Positions 23,475-33,600 of a stretch of DNA of 64,000 nt are shown here, piece after piece. Source of the DNA: Virgisporangium aurantiacum (GTDB lineage Bacteria > Actinomycetota > Actinomycetes > Mycobacteriales > Micromonosporaceae). Each line of letters begins with the position of its first letter. Position 1 is the first letter of the stretch. The position numbers and the translations under genes were made by a program. The stretch is taken from contig NZ_BOPG01000105.1 of the NCBI RefSeq assembly GCF_016863635.1, positions 1-64,000 of the forward strand. Reading direction: 5' to 3'. The notes beneath the pieces were generated by a model that had not been told where the DNA came from, did not search any database, and was given only the letters and a program-made list of their open reading frames with translations.

Positions 23475-26135
23475 TCACCTCCCTCCCGCGGCTCCGGTCG
23501 GCACCGGGACCGGTCTCCGGCGCGCCGTCCGATCGAGGAACGGCAGCATCGCCGAGCCGCTGTCCGCGGCGTGTAGGGCGAACAGCACGCCGGCGTTCCC
23601 GGTGGCCAGGTCCATGGACAGGCGCAGCAGCTGGTCCCCCGGGAACGCCGCGGTGCCCCGGTAGTCGAGCGCGTGCCAGGCGAACCGACGTCGGTGCCGC
23701 TCGATCAACCCGTCCAGTTCGAGGTCGGCACCCGGCTCCCGGTCGGCATACGGCGCGCAACCGCGCAACCGCGCGAGAAAGCCGATGAGCCCGGCGCGGC
23801 CGTTGAACAGACCGGAGCCGATGACGAACTCCGGTTGCGCCGCCAGACGGATACCGTGCAGCCGCGCCAGTAGCTCGTCGTCCGGCGCGTGATGCAGGTA
23901 CTCCTGGAGCACCATACCCACGCCCGCGCTGCCCGAGGCGACGTACGGGAGTATCCGCCAGCCCTCGTTGACCTGGATCGAACCGTCCTTTTCGGACCGG
24001 ATGCAGTACCGCAGATCCCGGTCGAGTGCCTGCCGTGCCAGCGCGAGCCAGCGGCGGTCATCGGTGCGCTCGTACAACCGCAGCAGGAACAGGGCTTGAC
24101 CGGTGGCACCCCGCATGAGTCCGGCGCGGCCGGTCGGGGTGACCGCCGTGCCGCTCTCGTCGACCTCCGGCAGGGCCGCGAGCCGGCCGGCGAGCAGGTC
24201 GCCGATGTCCAGAGCGAATTCATCCAGAGCCGCGTCCCCGGTCTGCTCCGCGAAGTGCAACACGTTGAGCCCGACGCCCGCCAGGCCGCCGAAGAGGTCG
24301 CTCGGCAGGCCCTCGAGCGGCGTACGCAGCGCGCGGTCGAGAACCTCCGCCGCATCTGCCGGCCGGTCGAGCTGGTCCAGCGCGAACGCGATACCGTGCA
24401 GGCCGTCGTAGAAACCGGCGTGCTGGTCGACCCGGCCGTCCCGGACGGCGCGCAGCAGCCACTCCTCGTGCTCCGGGTAGGTGCCGTTTCCGCTCCGCCC
24501 CAACGCGTACAGCACGCCGGCGGCACCATGCGCCAGGCCGAACCCGTTCGTTGCGAACTGCTCGATGTCGCCCGGGAAGAGCCGGTCCGGGCGGTCCGGC
24601 GTTGCGCTGGTCAGGATCGCGGACGCCAGCGACCCGCAGAGTCCGGTCCAGTCGGGTTCTGCGGAGTCCAGGGTCGCGATCAGGTCCTGGACCCTCCGGC
24701 CGCCGTCGCCCGGGTCCGGCCCGGCCGTAGGTAGGTCCAGCATGTCGAGTACCCGCTGTGCGTACCCGGCCGGGACCGGATACCGTTCGACCACCGCGTC
24801 GGCGAGGGTCCGCGCCTTGCCCGGATCCAGGTTGAACAGCATCGTCAACGGCAGGAACATCGCCAGTCGCATGCATGCCATCGCATACAGGTCAGCTGCT
24901 GGACCGGTACGGCCATCTGTCGGGACGTAGCCGGGAGCGCCCACACCGACATTGGGCGCCTCGCCGATCCGGTAGGACATTTCAAAGTCGATGAACGCGA
25001 TCCGGCCGTCCGGCCGCACCATGACGTTGTTGGGATGCAGATCGCCGAAGACGATCCCCCGCTCGTGCAACCTGCCCAGCACGGCCTCGACCTGGTCCAG
25101 CAGGCCGAGAATCCACTCGGTGAATTCGGCGACCGCCGCCGCGTCGCTCTCCGCCCGGATCAGCGGGAACCGCTCCAGGGCCGCCTTCTGCACGGTCTGA
25201 CCCTCGACGTACTCCTGAACGAGGAACCGGTGCTCCCACAGCTCGAAGTCCTCGAAGCAGTCGACCACCTCGTCGACGTCGGCGAGGCTGCGCAGAAACG
25301 CCATCTCCCGTTCGAGCCGGGACACCGCGTCCGCGCCGTGCGGGTCGAGTCCGGCGAACGGGCGGGCCTCCTTCAGCACGACCTGGTCACCCGAACGCCG
25401 GTCCCGAGCGAGGTAGATGCCGCCGCCGTTGGAGAAGTGCAGCGCCCGTTCGATGTCGAAGGGGAACCCGGCCGGTGGATCGCTGCTACCCAACGCCGCC
25501 CGGTGCGATTCCAGGAAACCGGGGACAGCCACCCACTCCGGTGTCGAGAAGACGGGCGTGCGTCGGTCCGGCACGAGGGTCCCGGACGGGTCTTCGATCG
25601 CGGGAACCGGGACATCCGAATCCCGGCAGTAGCGCCGGGCGAAACCACCGTAACGCACGTACAGCGGGCCCTGGTCCCAGCGCAGGTCGCTGAGAATGTA
25701 CGGGCCCCGCCGGCCGGCCAACAATCCGTTCAGATCGTTGAGAACCCGTTCCAGAGCCACCTCGTTCGGTGGGTAGATCGTGATGAACTTTCCGCTACCG
25801 CTCCGCTCCGCGTATTTGAGGTTGCGGGCGATCAGCAATCCTTTCGTCGGCAGGAACTTGAATGCGATCCGCTGCTCGACGCAATAGTCGTACACCACCG
25901 CCAAGACGTCCTGGGCGTCGCTCAGACACGTGGACACATGGATCTTCCAGCCTTGCGGAGGCAGGATGGCATCCGCCGGAGCCAGATAGAGCCATGTGTC
26001 TATCGACCCACCTTTCCAGCCCTGAGGCATGCCTCCCAGCGTCTGCCGGAAACTTGAGCCGGTGACGTCCCAACGTTCCGGGGAGTCGTAGAACAAAGGA
26101 TCCGCGAAACAATACTGCTGGTAACGCATGTCCAT
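23475..26135 (-). CDS. lanKC: Class III lanthipeptide synthetase LanKC
   Basis: An 886-residue three-domain enzyme. Residues 1-210 (MDMRYQQYCFADPLFYDSPE) form the phosphothreonine/serine lyase, 220-480 a Ser/Thr-kinase-like domain with Lys255 (VVLKEARPF), catalytic D365 (FGDLHPNN) and metal D383 (IDFE), and 530-886 a LanC-like cyclase. The cyclase lacks the zinc ligands (GLFNGRAGLIG where CHG would be), which separates class III from class IV. It phosphorylates, eliminates and cyclises the four LanA cores. ATG at 26135 fits the MDxRY family start; 26129 has slightly better Shine-Dalgarno spacing. Confidence 0.95.
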   Translation of the reverse strand: MDMRYQQYCFADPLFYDSPERWDVTGSSFRQTLGGMPQGWKGGSIDTWLYLAPADAILPPQGWKIHVSTCLSDAQDVLAVVYDYCVEQRIAFKFLPTKGLLIARNLKYAERSGSGKFITIYPPNEVALERVLNDLNGLLAGRRGPYILSDLRWDQGPLYVRYGGFARRYCRDSDVPVPAIEDPSGTLVPDRRTPVFSTPEWVAVPGFLESHRAALGSSDPPAGFPFDIERALHFSNGGGIYLARDRRSGDQVVLKEARPFAGLDPHGADAVSRLEREMAFLRSLADVDEVVDCFEDFELWEHRFLVQEYVEGQTVQKAALERFPLIRAESDAAAVAEFTEWILGLLDQVEAVLGRLHERGIVFGDLHPNNVMVRPDGRIAFIDFEMSYRIGEAPNVGVGAPGYVPTDGRTGPAADLYAMACMRLAMFLPLTMLFNLDPGKARTLADAVVERYPVPAGYAQRVLDMLDLPTAGPDPGDGGRRVQDLIATLDSAEPDWTGLCGSLASAILTSATPDRPDRLFPGDIEQFATNGFGLAHGAAGVLYALGRSGNGTYPEHEEWLLRAVRDGRVDQHAGFYDGLHGIAFALDQLDRPADAAEVLDRALRTPLEGLPSDLFGGLAGVGLNVLHFAEQTGDAALDEFALDIGDLLAGRLAALPEVDESGTAVTPTGRAGLMRGATGQALFLLRLYERTDDRRWLALARQALDRDLRYCIRSEKDGSIQVNEGWRILPYVASGSAGVGMVLQEYLHHAPDDELLARLHGIRLAAQPEFVIGSGLFNGRAGLIGFLARLRGCAPYADREPGADLELDGLIERHRRRFAWHALDYRGTAAFPGDQLLRLSMDLATGNAGVLFALHAADSGSAMLPFLDRTARRRPVPVPTGAAGGR

Positions 26136-26221
26136 GCCACCAGCATCGCAGCGGGCGCTCCATCGCGGTCATTCCGCAACTCCACGCCGGCCCTGTCGCT
26201 GGTATATCGCGAGTACACGCA

Positions 26222-26242
26222 TGGTCGCAGACGACTGGTCGC
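26222..26242. promoter_or_regulatory. Candidate SARP operator: direct repeat TGGTCGC upstream of lanKC
   Basis: TGGTCGC occurs twice, at 26222-26228 and 26236-26242, with a 14-bp period, about 90 bp before the lanKC start. SARP activators bind direct heptameric repeats near the -35 region, though usually with an 11-bp period. A weak suggestion only; the gap between the SARP stop and lanKC (26136-26252) otherwise shows an AT-richer GATATA stretch. Confidence 0.25.
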
Positions 26243-26252
26243 GAATGGCCGG

Positions 26253-27047
26253 CTACGGAACCGCCACCGGAAAGGCGGTGTCCAGCTCGTGCAGCGTCTC
26301 CAGCGTGTCCGCTTCGGTGAGGATGGCGCGCTGAGTGCCCCGCAACAGGCGGCCCGGCTCCATGCCGAACTGGCGTCGCAGAAGACTGTCGACGTCGGCA
26401 TACACCTGAAGTGCCTCCACCTGTCGGCCGCTGTGATGCAGAGCGACCATGAGTTGGCAGTGCAACCGTTCCCGCAGGGGATGCTCGATCGTCAGCCGCC
26501 GCAGTTCCGGTATGAGATCCTGACCATTGCCCAACCGCAGGTCAATCTGAATCCGCTTCTCCAGCGTGGTGAGGTAACGCTCGACAAGCTGGGCGAGCTG
26601 AGGGCACGTGCGGGGATCGAGGCCGGTGTTGGCGAGGGGTTGCCCCTGCCAGTACGAGAGCGCGGTCTGTAGCAGTCCCCTCGCCGCGACCTGGTCGCCG
26701 GCGTCCAAGGCTCGCCGGCCCTGGCCGATGACATTCTCGAACCGGTCGAGGTCGAGTTCGTCCGGTCCGACCTCGATAAGGTAACCGGGCGGTTCGTGCC
26801 GAAGCCGGTGCGCGTCATCCTTTCCGAGCGCCCGGCGTAGGTGCCAGACATACGTCTGGAGGTTCTTTCTCGCTGAACTTGGCGGCCCGACGTCCCAGAG
26901 GGTGTCGATCAAGCCGGTCACCGGGACCAGACTGTTTCGGCGCAGCAGTAACAGCCCAAGCACGTCGCGTTGCTTTCCATGACGGATGCGCCTTTGGCCA
27001 CCCCGGTCGTCGCGCACGTCGAGGCGACCAAGTACATAGAACCGCAT
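26253..27047 (-). CDS. SARP-family transcriptional activator of the lanthipeptide cluster
   Basis: A 264-residue small SARP: N-terminal winged-helix DNA-binding domain (MRFYVLGRLDVRDDRGGQRR, then KNLQTYVWHLRRALG) and a BTAD helical domain (residues about 95-245, LDLDRFENVIGQGRRALDAG, ..LLRRQFGMEPGRLL). There is no ATPase or TPR part. ATG at 27047 starts the DNA-binding fold directly; an in-frame ATG at 27071 adds only eight residues. It lies immediately upstream of lanKC on the same strand and is the obvious cluster activator. Confidence 0.88.
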   Translation of the reverse strand: MRFYVLGRLDVRDDRGGQRRIRHGKQRDVLGLLLLRRNSLVPVTGLIDTLWDVGPPSSARKNLQTYVWHLRRALGKDDAHRLRHEPPGYLIEVGPDELDLDRFENVIGQGRRALDAGDQVAARGLLQTALSYWQGQPLANTGLDPRTCPQLAQLVERYLTTLEKRIQIDLRLGNGQDLIPELRRLTIEHPLRERLHCQLMVALHHSGRQVEALQVYADVDSLLRRQFGMEPGRLLRGTQRAILTEADTLETLHELDTAFPVAVP

Positions 27048-27440
27048 CAGAGCCCCCGTCTTGCCGGCCACGGCCGGCCGCCGGTGGCCTCGACATGCGG
27101 TCGAAGGTAGCCGACGCGGCCACCGACGGTCCTTTCAACGGTCTTTCCCCCGACGCAAGGTGCCTCAAGAGCCCGGACGGCGATCGAGTCAACGATCACG
27201 GGCGCCGATACAACGGCAACGGGTCGACGACCGCGATCCGGAGGTGCCCGGTTCACCCGACATACGCAAATTGCGACCGCTTCGTTCGTCACCACGACCC
27301 GCGACGTTCTCGGCCGGGAGTTCGGCCGCCGGAAGGACGGGGGACATCCGCCAGCTGACCCGGCTCACCAGGCCATCGGTACGTCCGTCCGGGCCACCTG
27401 CTCGGCGGTAGGATGCGGCGGACGGCGGAAGGGGACGGCG
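27048..27440. other. Intergenic region between divergent regulators
   Basis: About 390 bp between the lan SARP (minus) and the LacI regulator (plus). It should carry both promoters. I found no hairpin, no copy of the LacI or ROK operator-like motifs seen elsewhere, and no convincing small gene. Confidence 0.5.
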
Positions 27441-28451
27441 GTGGCGGCTCGCGGCGACCGGCCACGGATCGGTCAGGTCGCAGATCTTGCGGGCGTCAGC
27501 GCGACCACGGTTTCGCACGCACTCAACGGCCGACGGCCGGTGTCAGCGGCGACGCGAAAGCGCATCCTGGACGCGATCGAACAGTTGGGCTACCGGCCGA
27601 ACGTCGTCGCTCGCGGCCTGCGGGCCGGGCGCACGATGACCATCGGGCTGGTCATTCCGGACATCACCAACCCGTTCTATCCCGTCCTGGCCCGTGGGCT
27701 GCAGGATGTGCTCGGACCGGCGGGGTACGACGAGATCGTCACCAACACGAACGGCGAGCGCGACCTGGAACGACTCGCGCTGGACAAGATGATCTCCCGG
27801 CAGGTCGACGGCATCGCGTTCGCGGTCTTCCACACCCACCCCGACGACCTCCGGCCGGTCATCGACGCCGGCATCCCGGTGGTACGGCTCGGTGGCCGCC
27901 AGGCACAGCCGGGCGTCGACCTCGTCCACAGCGACGACGAGAGCAGCGCGGCCGAGGCGACGCGCCACCTGCTCCGCACCGGTTACCAGCAGATCGCCTT
28001 CGTGTGCGGCCCAGCCGCCGAGGGCCCGGCGGCCGAGCGGGTGGCGGGCTACCGCGCGGCGCTGCAGGAGGCGGGCCACGCCGTCGACCCGGACCTGATC
28101 GCGTACACCGAGTTCAGCCGGGCGGGCGGTGCGGCCGGTGTCGGGGGCCTCCTGGATCTGGCCCGCCCGCCGGACGCGGTCCTGTGTGCCAACGACGTGA
28201 TGGCGATCGGCGCGCTCGACGCGGCCCGCGAGCGGAGCCTGCGGGTGCCGGACGACCTGGCCGTGATGGGCTTCGACGACATCGAGGCGGCGAGCCTTGT
28301 GAGCCCTCAGCTGACCACGATGGCCAACCCGGCCCGGGAGATCGGCCAGGCATGCGGCCGACTGCTGATCGACCGCATCTCGGACGCGGTCGGCGGCGAT
28401 GCCACCGAGGTCATCATCCCCGCCCGTCTGATACGTCGCCAGTCAGCCTGA
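27441..28451 (+). CDS. LacI-family transcriptional regulator
   Basis: A 336-residue repressor: helix-turn-helix and hinge at residues 8-60 (IGQVADLAGVSATTVSHALN, RKRILDAIEQLGYRPN), then a periplasmic-binding-protein-like sensor (IGLVIPDITNPFYPVLARG, FVCGPAAEGPA, PDAVLCANDVMAIGAL). The GTG start has GGAAGGGG upstream. It is followed by the ManD-type gene, whose promoter carries a candidate LacI operator that recurs before the sugar ABC operon at 37.9 kb, so it probably controls the whole carbohydrate locus. The effector is unknown, likely a sugar acid. Confidence 0.9.
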   Translation: MAARGDRPRIGQVADLAGVSATTVSHALNGRRPVSAATRKRILDAIEQLGYRPNVVARGLRAGRTMTIGLVIPDITNPFYPVLARGLQDVLGPAGYDEIVTNTNGERDLERLALDKMISRQVDGIAFAVFHTHPDDLRPVIDAGIPVVRLGGRQAQPGVDLVHSDDESSAAEATRHLLRTGYQQIAFVCGPAAEGPAAERVAGYRAALQEAGHAVDPDLIAYTEFSRAGGAAGVGGLLDLARPPDAVLCANDVMAIGALDAARERSLRVPDDLAVMGFDDIEAASLVSPQLTTMANPAREIGQACGRLLIDRISDAVGGDATEVIIPARLIRRQSA

Positions 28452-28461
28452 TCGGTCTCTC

Positions 28462-28511
28462 TTGACTTCGACCGCGTCGGGAGTAGATTCCGATCAGTCT
28501 TAACGTTTTGC
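28462..28511 (+). promoter_or_regulatory. Promoter with LacI-type operator before the ManD-type gene
   Basis: TTGACT at 28462-28467, a 16-bp spacer and TAGATT at 28484-28489 form a good sigma-70-type promoter. Right after it, GTCTTAACGTTTTG (28497-28510) has the central CG and AACGTT core of LacI-family operators. The same 14 bp recur at 37905-37918 on the other strand, before the sugar ABC operon. Confidence 0.7.
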
Positions 28512-28539
28512 TGACCCCAAATCGGACTGGCGGCAGCGT

Positions 28540-29796
28540 ATGACCACACCGTTGCCGGAAACCCAGGCGCCCTGGCCGGCCCGAGACGGCCTGCGCATCA
28601 CCGGTGTACGGCCGATCGTCACCGCGCCTGAGGCGACCCTCGTCGTGGTACGCGTGGATACCTCCGACGCCGGCCTGTACGGCCTCGGTTGCGCCACCTT
28701 CACCCAGCGGTACGGCGCTGTTGCCGCGGCCGTGGAGCACCTGGCGTCGCTGGTGATCGGCCGGCACCCGGCCGACATCGAGGACATCACGCGGATGCTG
28801 CACCTGTCGTCGTACTGGCGCAACGGGCCGGTGCTCAACAGCGCACTGTCCGGTGTGGACATGGCGCTGTGGGACATTGCCGGCAAGCGGCTCGGCGTCC
28901 CGGTGTACGAGCTGCTGGGCGGGCGGGTCCGCGGGGCCGTGCCGCTATACACGCACGCGGGCGGCGCGAGTATCGAGGAGACCATCGAGCAGGCGCGGGG
29001 TTTCCTGGCCGAGGGCTACCGGCACGTGCGGCTCCAGGTCGGCGGCCCGGGACTGGGCACGTACGGCGCACCCGGCCGGGCCGGCGGCTATCCGGACGCA
29101 CCGTACCCGGACGGCTGGGACGTCCAGCATTACCTGCACGCCACTCCGGCCCTGTTCGAGCGGGCGCGGCGGGAGCTGGGCGACGACGTCGCGTTGCTGC
29201 ACGACGTACACAGCCGGCTGACGCCGAAGCAGGCGATCGTGCTGTGCCGGGCGCTGGAGCCGTACCGGCTGTTCTTCGTCGAAGACCCGGTGGCACCGGA
29301 GCACTACGACCGGCTGCCGGAGGTGCGCGCCGCGGCGCCGGTGCCGATCGCGGCGGGTGAGCAACTCTCCTCGGTGGCGGACGCCGCCCGCCTGGTGACG
29401 GGCGGCAGCGTCGACCTGCTCCGGTTGCACGTCTCCGCGGTCGGCGGCCTCACCCCGGCACGCAAGCTCACCGCGCTGTGCGAGCTGAGCGGCGTGCAGA
29501 CCGCCTGGCACTCGCCGGCCGACGTCTCACCCATCGGCCTCGCCGCCAACCTCACGCTCGACATGACGAGTCACGCCTTCGGCATCCAGGAAGGGCACGC
29601 GTACCCGGAGGCTGTCCACGAGGTCTTCCCGGGCACGCCACGTCCGGTCGGCGGCTACATCACCCCCTCACCGGACCCGGGGTGGGGCATCGACCTGGAT
29701 GAGGCGCGGGCCACGAAACACCCGCCACGCCGATACGCCCATGAGCGCTGGGCGGCCCGCGTCCGCCGTCCGGACGGCGCGCTCGAAGCACCCTGA
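28540..29796 (+). CDS. Enolase-superfamily sugar acid dehydratase, D-mannonate dehydratase (ManD/RspA) type
   Basis: A 418-residue enolase-superfamily enzyme. The metal ligands are visible: Asp in LLHDVHSRLTP, Glu in FFVEDPVAPE and Glu in IAAGEQLSS, followed by AWHSPADVSPI and FGIQEGH, the His/Glu end of the ManD subgroup. The HDVHSRLTP stretch is characteristic of ManD. These enzymes dehydrate D-mannonate or D-gluconate, though many members have weak or unknown activity. Next to a secreted beta-helix enzyme and a sugar importer, a role in uronic or aldonic acid breakdown is likely. Confidence 0.85.
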   Translation: MTTPLPETQAPWPARDGLRITGVRPIVTAPEATLVVVRVDTSDAGLYGLGCATFTQRYGAVAAAVEHLASLVIGRHPADIEDITRMLHLSSYWRNGPVLNSALSGVDMALWDIAGKRLGVPVYELLGGRVRGAVPLYTHAGGASIEETIEQARGFLAEGYRHVRLQVGGPGLGTYGAPGRAGGYPDAPYPDGWDVQHYLHATPALFERARRELGDDVALLHDVHSRLTPKQAIVLCRALEPYRLFFVEDPVAPEHYDRLPEVRAAAPVPIAAGEQLSSVADAARLVTGGSVDLLRLHVSAVGGLTPARKLTALCELSGVQTAWHSPADVSPIGLAANLTLDMTSHAFGIQEGHAYPEAVHEVFPGTPRPVGGYITPSPDPGWGIDLDEARATKHPPRRYAHERWAARVRRPDGALEAP

Positions 29797-29805
29797 CCGC
29801 CCGGT

Positions 29806-30642
29806 TCACCGCGCAGCCGTTGGCCGCCAGCCGTGTGCCGGGACGAAGCCGAGCAACTCGCGGCTCAGCCGGGTGGAGATCGGCACGGCGAACCCGTCCA
29901 ACGGTTCGGTGCGGAGAGACGTGGGGTAGTACCGGCTGAGCAGTTCGGCGGTCGGCGCCAGCGCGACGGTGTCGGGCGCGGCTACGTGGACGACGGCGTG
30001 GCCCTCGAACGGCCGGACCAGCGCGGTGGCGACCGCGTCCGCGGCGTCGCGCGTGTCGATCCAGCCCCACAGACCGCCCCGGTGGTCGCCGAGGTTGGCC
30101 TGGACGAGCGCGACGTGGTGACGCAGCCGCTCGCCGGTGCCGATGAACGGGAACCGCAGGCTCACGGCCGGAATCCCGAACCGGTTGCTGACCGTCGCCG
30201 TGACCAGCTCGCCGACCTGTTTGGACAGACCGTACGGGTCGTCGCCCACATACGGGTGGTCCTCGGCCACCGGCACCCGTAGCGGTGCGGCTCGGCGCCG
30301 CGACCACGCCAGCCCGAGGGCGGAGAGGCTGGAGACGTACACGATCCTGCGCACGCCGAGCGTCCCCGCCGCTTCGAGGAGGTGGTACGCGGCGCCGACG
30401 TTGTTGTCGAACACGTCGTCGTGCCCCGGGTTGGGGATGGCGGCTGCGTGCACCACGGCATCGACGCCGGAAAGCAGCCGGTCGAAGCCGGAGGCGTCGC
30501 GCAGGTCGCCGGCGACGGTGTCGTCGGCCGGGCCGGGCGGCGGCGTCCGGTCGTGCGCGCGGACGGTGTGCCCGTCGGCGTGCAGCCGGGTGACCACCGC
30601 CTGACCCAACATGCCGGCACCGCCGGTGACCAGGACCTTCAC
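29806..30642 (-). CDS. NAD-dependent epimerase/dehydratase (extended SDR), possibly uronate dehydrogenase-like
   Basis: A 278-residue SDR with the cofactor motif VLVTGGAGMLGQAVVTRL and the catalytic tetrad pieces YVSSLSALG and Y-x3-K (DPYGLSKQVGEL). Size and layout resemble uronate dehydrogenases and sugar epimerases. It is the last gene of the ABC sugar operon, 10 bp after the beta-helix enzyme gene, and converges on the ManD-type gene with an 8-bp gap. An oxidation or epimerisation step in the same sugar pathway is inferred from context. Confidence 0.8.
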   Translation of the reverse strand: MKVLVTGGAGMLGQAVVTRLHADGHTVRAHDRTPPPGPADDTVAGDLRDASGFDRLLSGVDAVVHAAAIPNPGHDDVFDNNVGAAYHLLEAAGTLGVRRIVYVSSLSALGLAWSRRRAAPLRVPVAEDHPYVGDDPYGLSKQVGELVTATVSNRFGIPAVSLRFPFIGTGERLRHHVALVQANLGDHRGGLWGWIDTRDAADAVATALVRPFEGHAVVHVAAPDTVALAPTAELLSRYYPTSLRTEPLDGFAVPISTRLSRELLGFVPAHGWRPTAAR

Positions 30643-30652
30643 CCAAGCCTCC

Positions 30653-33600
30653 TCATGCCACGGCCGCGGGTGCGAAGTTGGCGGTCAACTCCTGGGCGCC
30701 GACGACGGTGAACGTGTACTCCGGGGAGGTGGAGACCTCCGCGTCGCCGATGGTCCAACTGACGAAGCGGAAGCCGGACGCGGCCTCGGCCGACGCGGTG
30801 ACCGGGGCCCCGGGTTCGTAGAAGCCGGGCCGGGTCTCGTTGCCCGTGAGCCTGACCGTGCCGCCGCCGGCGGGAGCCGCGGCGGCGGTGACGTTGTGCT
30901 CGACAATATTGATCACCATCACGTTGTGCAGTGTCGTGCGCCCGACGCTGGTGGTGCCGTTGTAGCGCATGAGGTTGACAACGGTGACGTTTCCGCCGGA
31001 CACCTTCACGGAGTAACCGTCGGTCCCGAGGTTGTCGGTGCCCAGGTTGAAGACCGTGACGTCGCCGGAGTTCACGACCAGCCCGTTGTGCAGGCCGTAG
31101 CCGAACACGTCGACGACGGTCAGCCGGCGCGCACCGTCGACGGTGACCAGGTCGGCGTACTTGCGCGTCCAGCCGTCGATCACCTGCGGGAAGAGATCCC
31201 GTCCGAGGACCCAGTTGGGCAGGTAGAAGCCGGTCCGCACGAAGGTGTTGCCGTTGCTGAGTACACCCTCGACCCGCCCGTGGTCGCTCTTGCCGACGGT
31301 CACGCCATGCCGCACGAACGTGCCTTTGATCTTGCGGACCAGGAAGTGGTCGTTGCGGTACATGGACATGTCGATGGCGTTCCACGCGTTGGGCAGTCCG
31401 ATGTTGACGGCGTACGTATGGCTGCCCTGGCCCCGGATGGCGTAGGGGTAGGGAACCAGGCCGCCCGGCGCGGCGGGGTTGTTTTCCGGGTAGAAGACAC
31501 GCAGGCCGCTGACCCCGGCCCGCTCCCCGCGGAGCGTGATGGCGGCCTGGTCGGTGTCCGGGTTGGCGGTGCCGTGGCCGGCGAAGGACATCAGTACGGT
31601 GCCACCGCTGCGCCCGTCCTCGTCCCGGTTCGGCACGGAGGACGCACCGCGCAGCTCGACGCCGGCCGGCACGACGAGACGCCCGTCGAGCCGGTACCAG
31701 CCGGCCGGGAGGTAGACCACGCCGCCACCGTCGCGCCCGGCACGGTCGAGCGCCCGCTGGATGCCCGCCGTCGCGTCCCGCGCGGGGAGGTAGCCGTTGC
31801 CGCGCGGGGTGTGCACGTCATACAGGACGGCATGTCTGGGTTTGACTGTGGCGGGTGGCGCGTCCTCGGCGGGCACGGTGCCGGCAAGCTGGTACACGGT
31901 TCCCCGTACCGCGCCGGTGAGCCGGGTGTCGGTGAGCTTGACGTAGCCACCCCCATTGTTCACCACCGCGGCCTGGCTGCCTTCCAGAACGCTCGCGGCC
32001 AGCGACAGTCCCCACCGGGCGTCGAACTGGTCGACCCGTAGGGCGGTGTCGGTACGCACGAGCCGCACCCGCTGGAAAATGCCGGTGAACTCGGCCCGCA
32101 GTCCCTTCACCACGTGGATGCCGACGTTGTAGTCCGCCGCGGACAGGTCGGCGAACTGGTCCCACTCCAGATCGCCGAAGACGAACCCGGTGCCGTGCGC
32201 GCGGGTCCACGCGTCCAATGCCGTCCGTCGCGGCGGGTTGTACCCCGCCGGGGCCTGGGACCAGTAGGCGTTGCTGAACTTGACGCTCTCCCAGGTGCCG
32301 ACGTCGGCGCCGTTGTAGGCCTCGACGCCTCTCAGGAGCGCGGTGCCCTTGACGTTGCGAACGGTCGCCGACTCGTGGACCTGCCCGTTGCCGGGCGGAC
32401 GGCCCCGCTCGTCGCGCATCGTGCTGACGCCGATGCCCCGGTACGAGTTGAGCATGGTGACGTCGGAGACAGTGCTCATCATGTAGTTCTCGTCGCCCGC
32501 CCAGGAGCTGCCCGGGATCTCGAACGTGAAGTTGTAGGGCACCGGGGCGGTCGCGCTCTGTCGCGGGTAGTACGTGGTGACACCCACGACGCCGGCGCTG
32601 CCACCGATCCGGAACAGCACCGGTCCGTCGTCGCCGGCGGGAAGGTCCGCGCTCACCACCGTGCCGTACGGACCACCGCCCTCGTCCGGGTCGCGACGGT
32701 CGCCGCGCAGCGTGCAGAAGGCCGGTACCTCGACCGTGCCGGTGACCCGGTAGGTGCCGACCGGCAGCCAGACCGTCCCGCCGCCCCCGTCGTAACAGTC
32801 GTACAGGGCGGCCTGGATCGCCGCGGTGGCGTCCCGCTTCCCGGTGTGGTCGGCGCCGTAGGCGGTGACGTCGAAGTCGGCGACCACCGCGTCGGTGTTC
32901 GGATACCTGGTCTTGACCAGCTTCGGCGACGGCTCGACGACGCGCTGCTCGCGGACCTGGAACCCGGCCACATCGAAGCTCGTGAGGCCCGTGGCGTATC
33001 CGGTGAGGTTCAGCCGGACGTACCGCGCGTTCGTGGTGGGGAACCGGGTGCGGGACGACCTGGTTCCCGGCGCGCCGGAGTGGCCGACGGCGGTGTAGCT
33101 GGTGCCGTCGGTGGAGATCTCGACGGTGTAGTCGGGCGAGTAGGCGCTGCCCCACTGCACCAGCACGTCGTTGACCCGCCGGGCCGTGCCGAGGTCGGCG
33201 CGTAGCCACTCGCCCCCGCCGCCGTTCCCGCTGGTCCAGACGGTCGCTACGGCACCGTCGTTCGCCGCGGCCGGACTCGAACCGGCGGCGCTGCTGCTCG
33301 CGGTGAGCGAGCCACGGCGGGCCAGGTCGGTGTCGACGACCGAGGCGAGGAAGGCCTGGTGGGCTTCGTACAACGCCCGCAGCGCCGCCACCACCTGCGC
33401 CTCGGTGGTCGAGGCGTCGTCGAGCACGCCTCGCGCCCGGGCGATGGCCGACGCGAGCGTCGCCTTCGACCCGGGCTGGTACTGGCCGTCGCGGGTGCCT
33501 TCGCGCGCCGCGTAGTGGGTCAGACCCGCCGCGGCGACGAGGTCACGCAGGCCGGCCTTGGCGTCGAGCTGGCGCGGGACGACGGTCACCCGTACGGCGG

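Noticed and set aside
23475..26135. Class IV (LanL) or class II (LanM) synthetase
   Set aside because: Lyase-kinase-cyclase order excludes LanM, and the missing zinc ligands in the cyclase exclude LanL.
30611..32041. 476-residue plus-strand open frame
   Set aside because: Antisense of the beta-helix enzyme, which has a signal peptide and clear domains.
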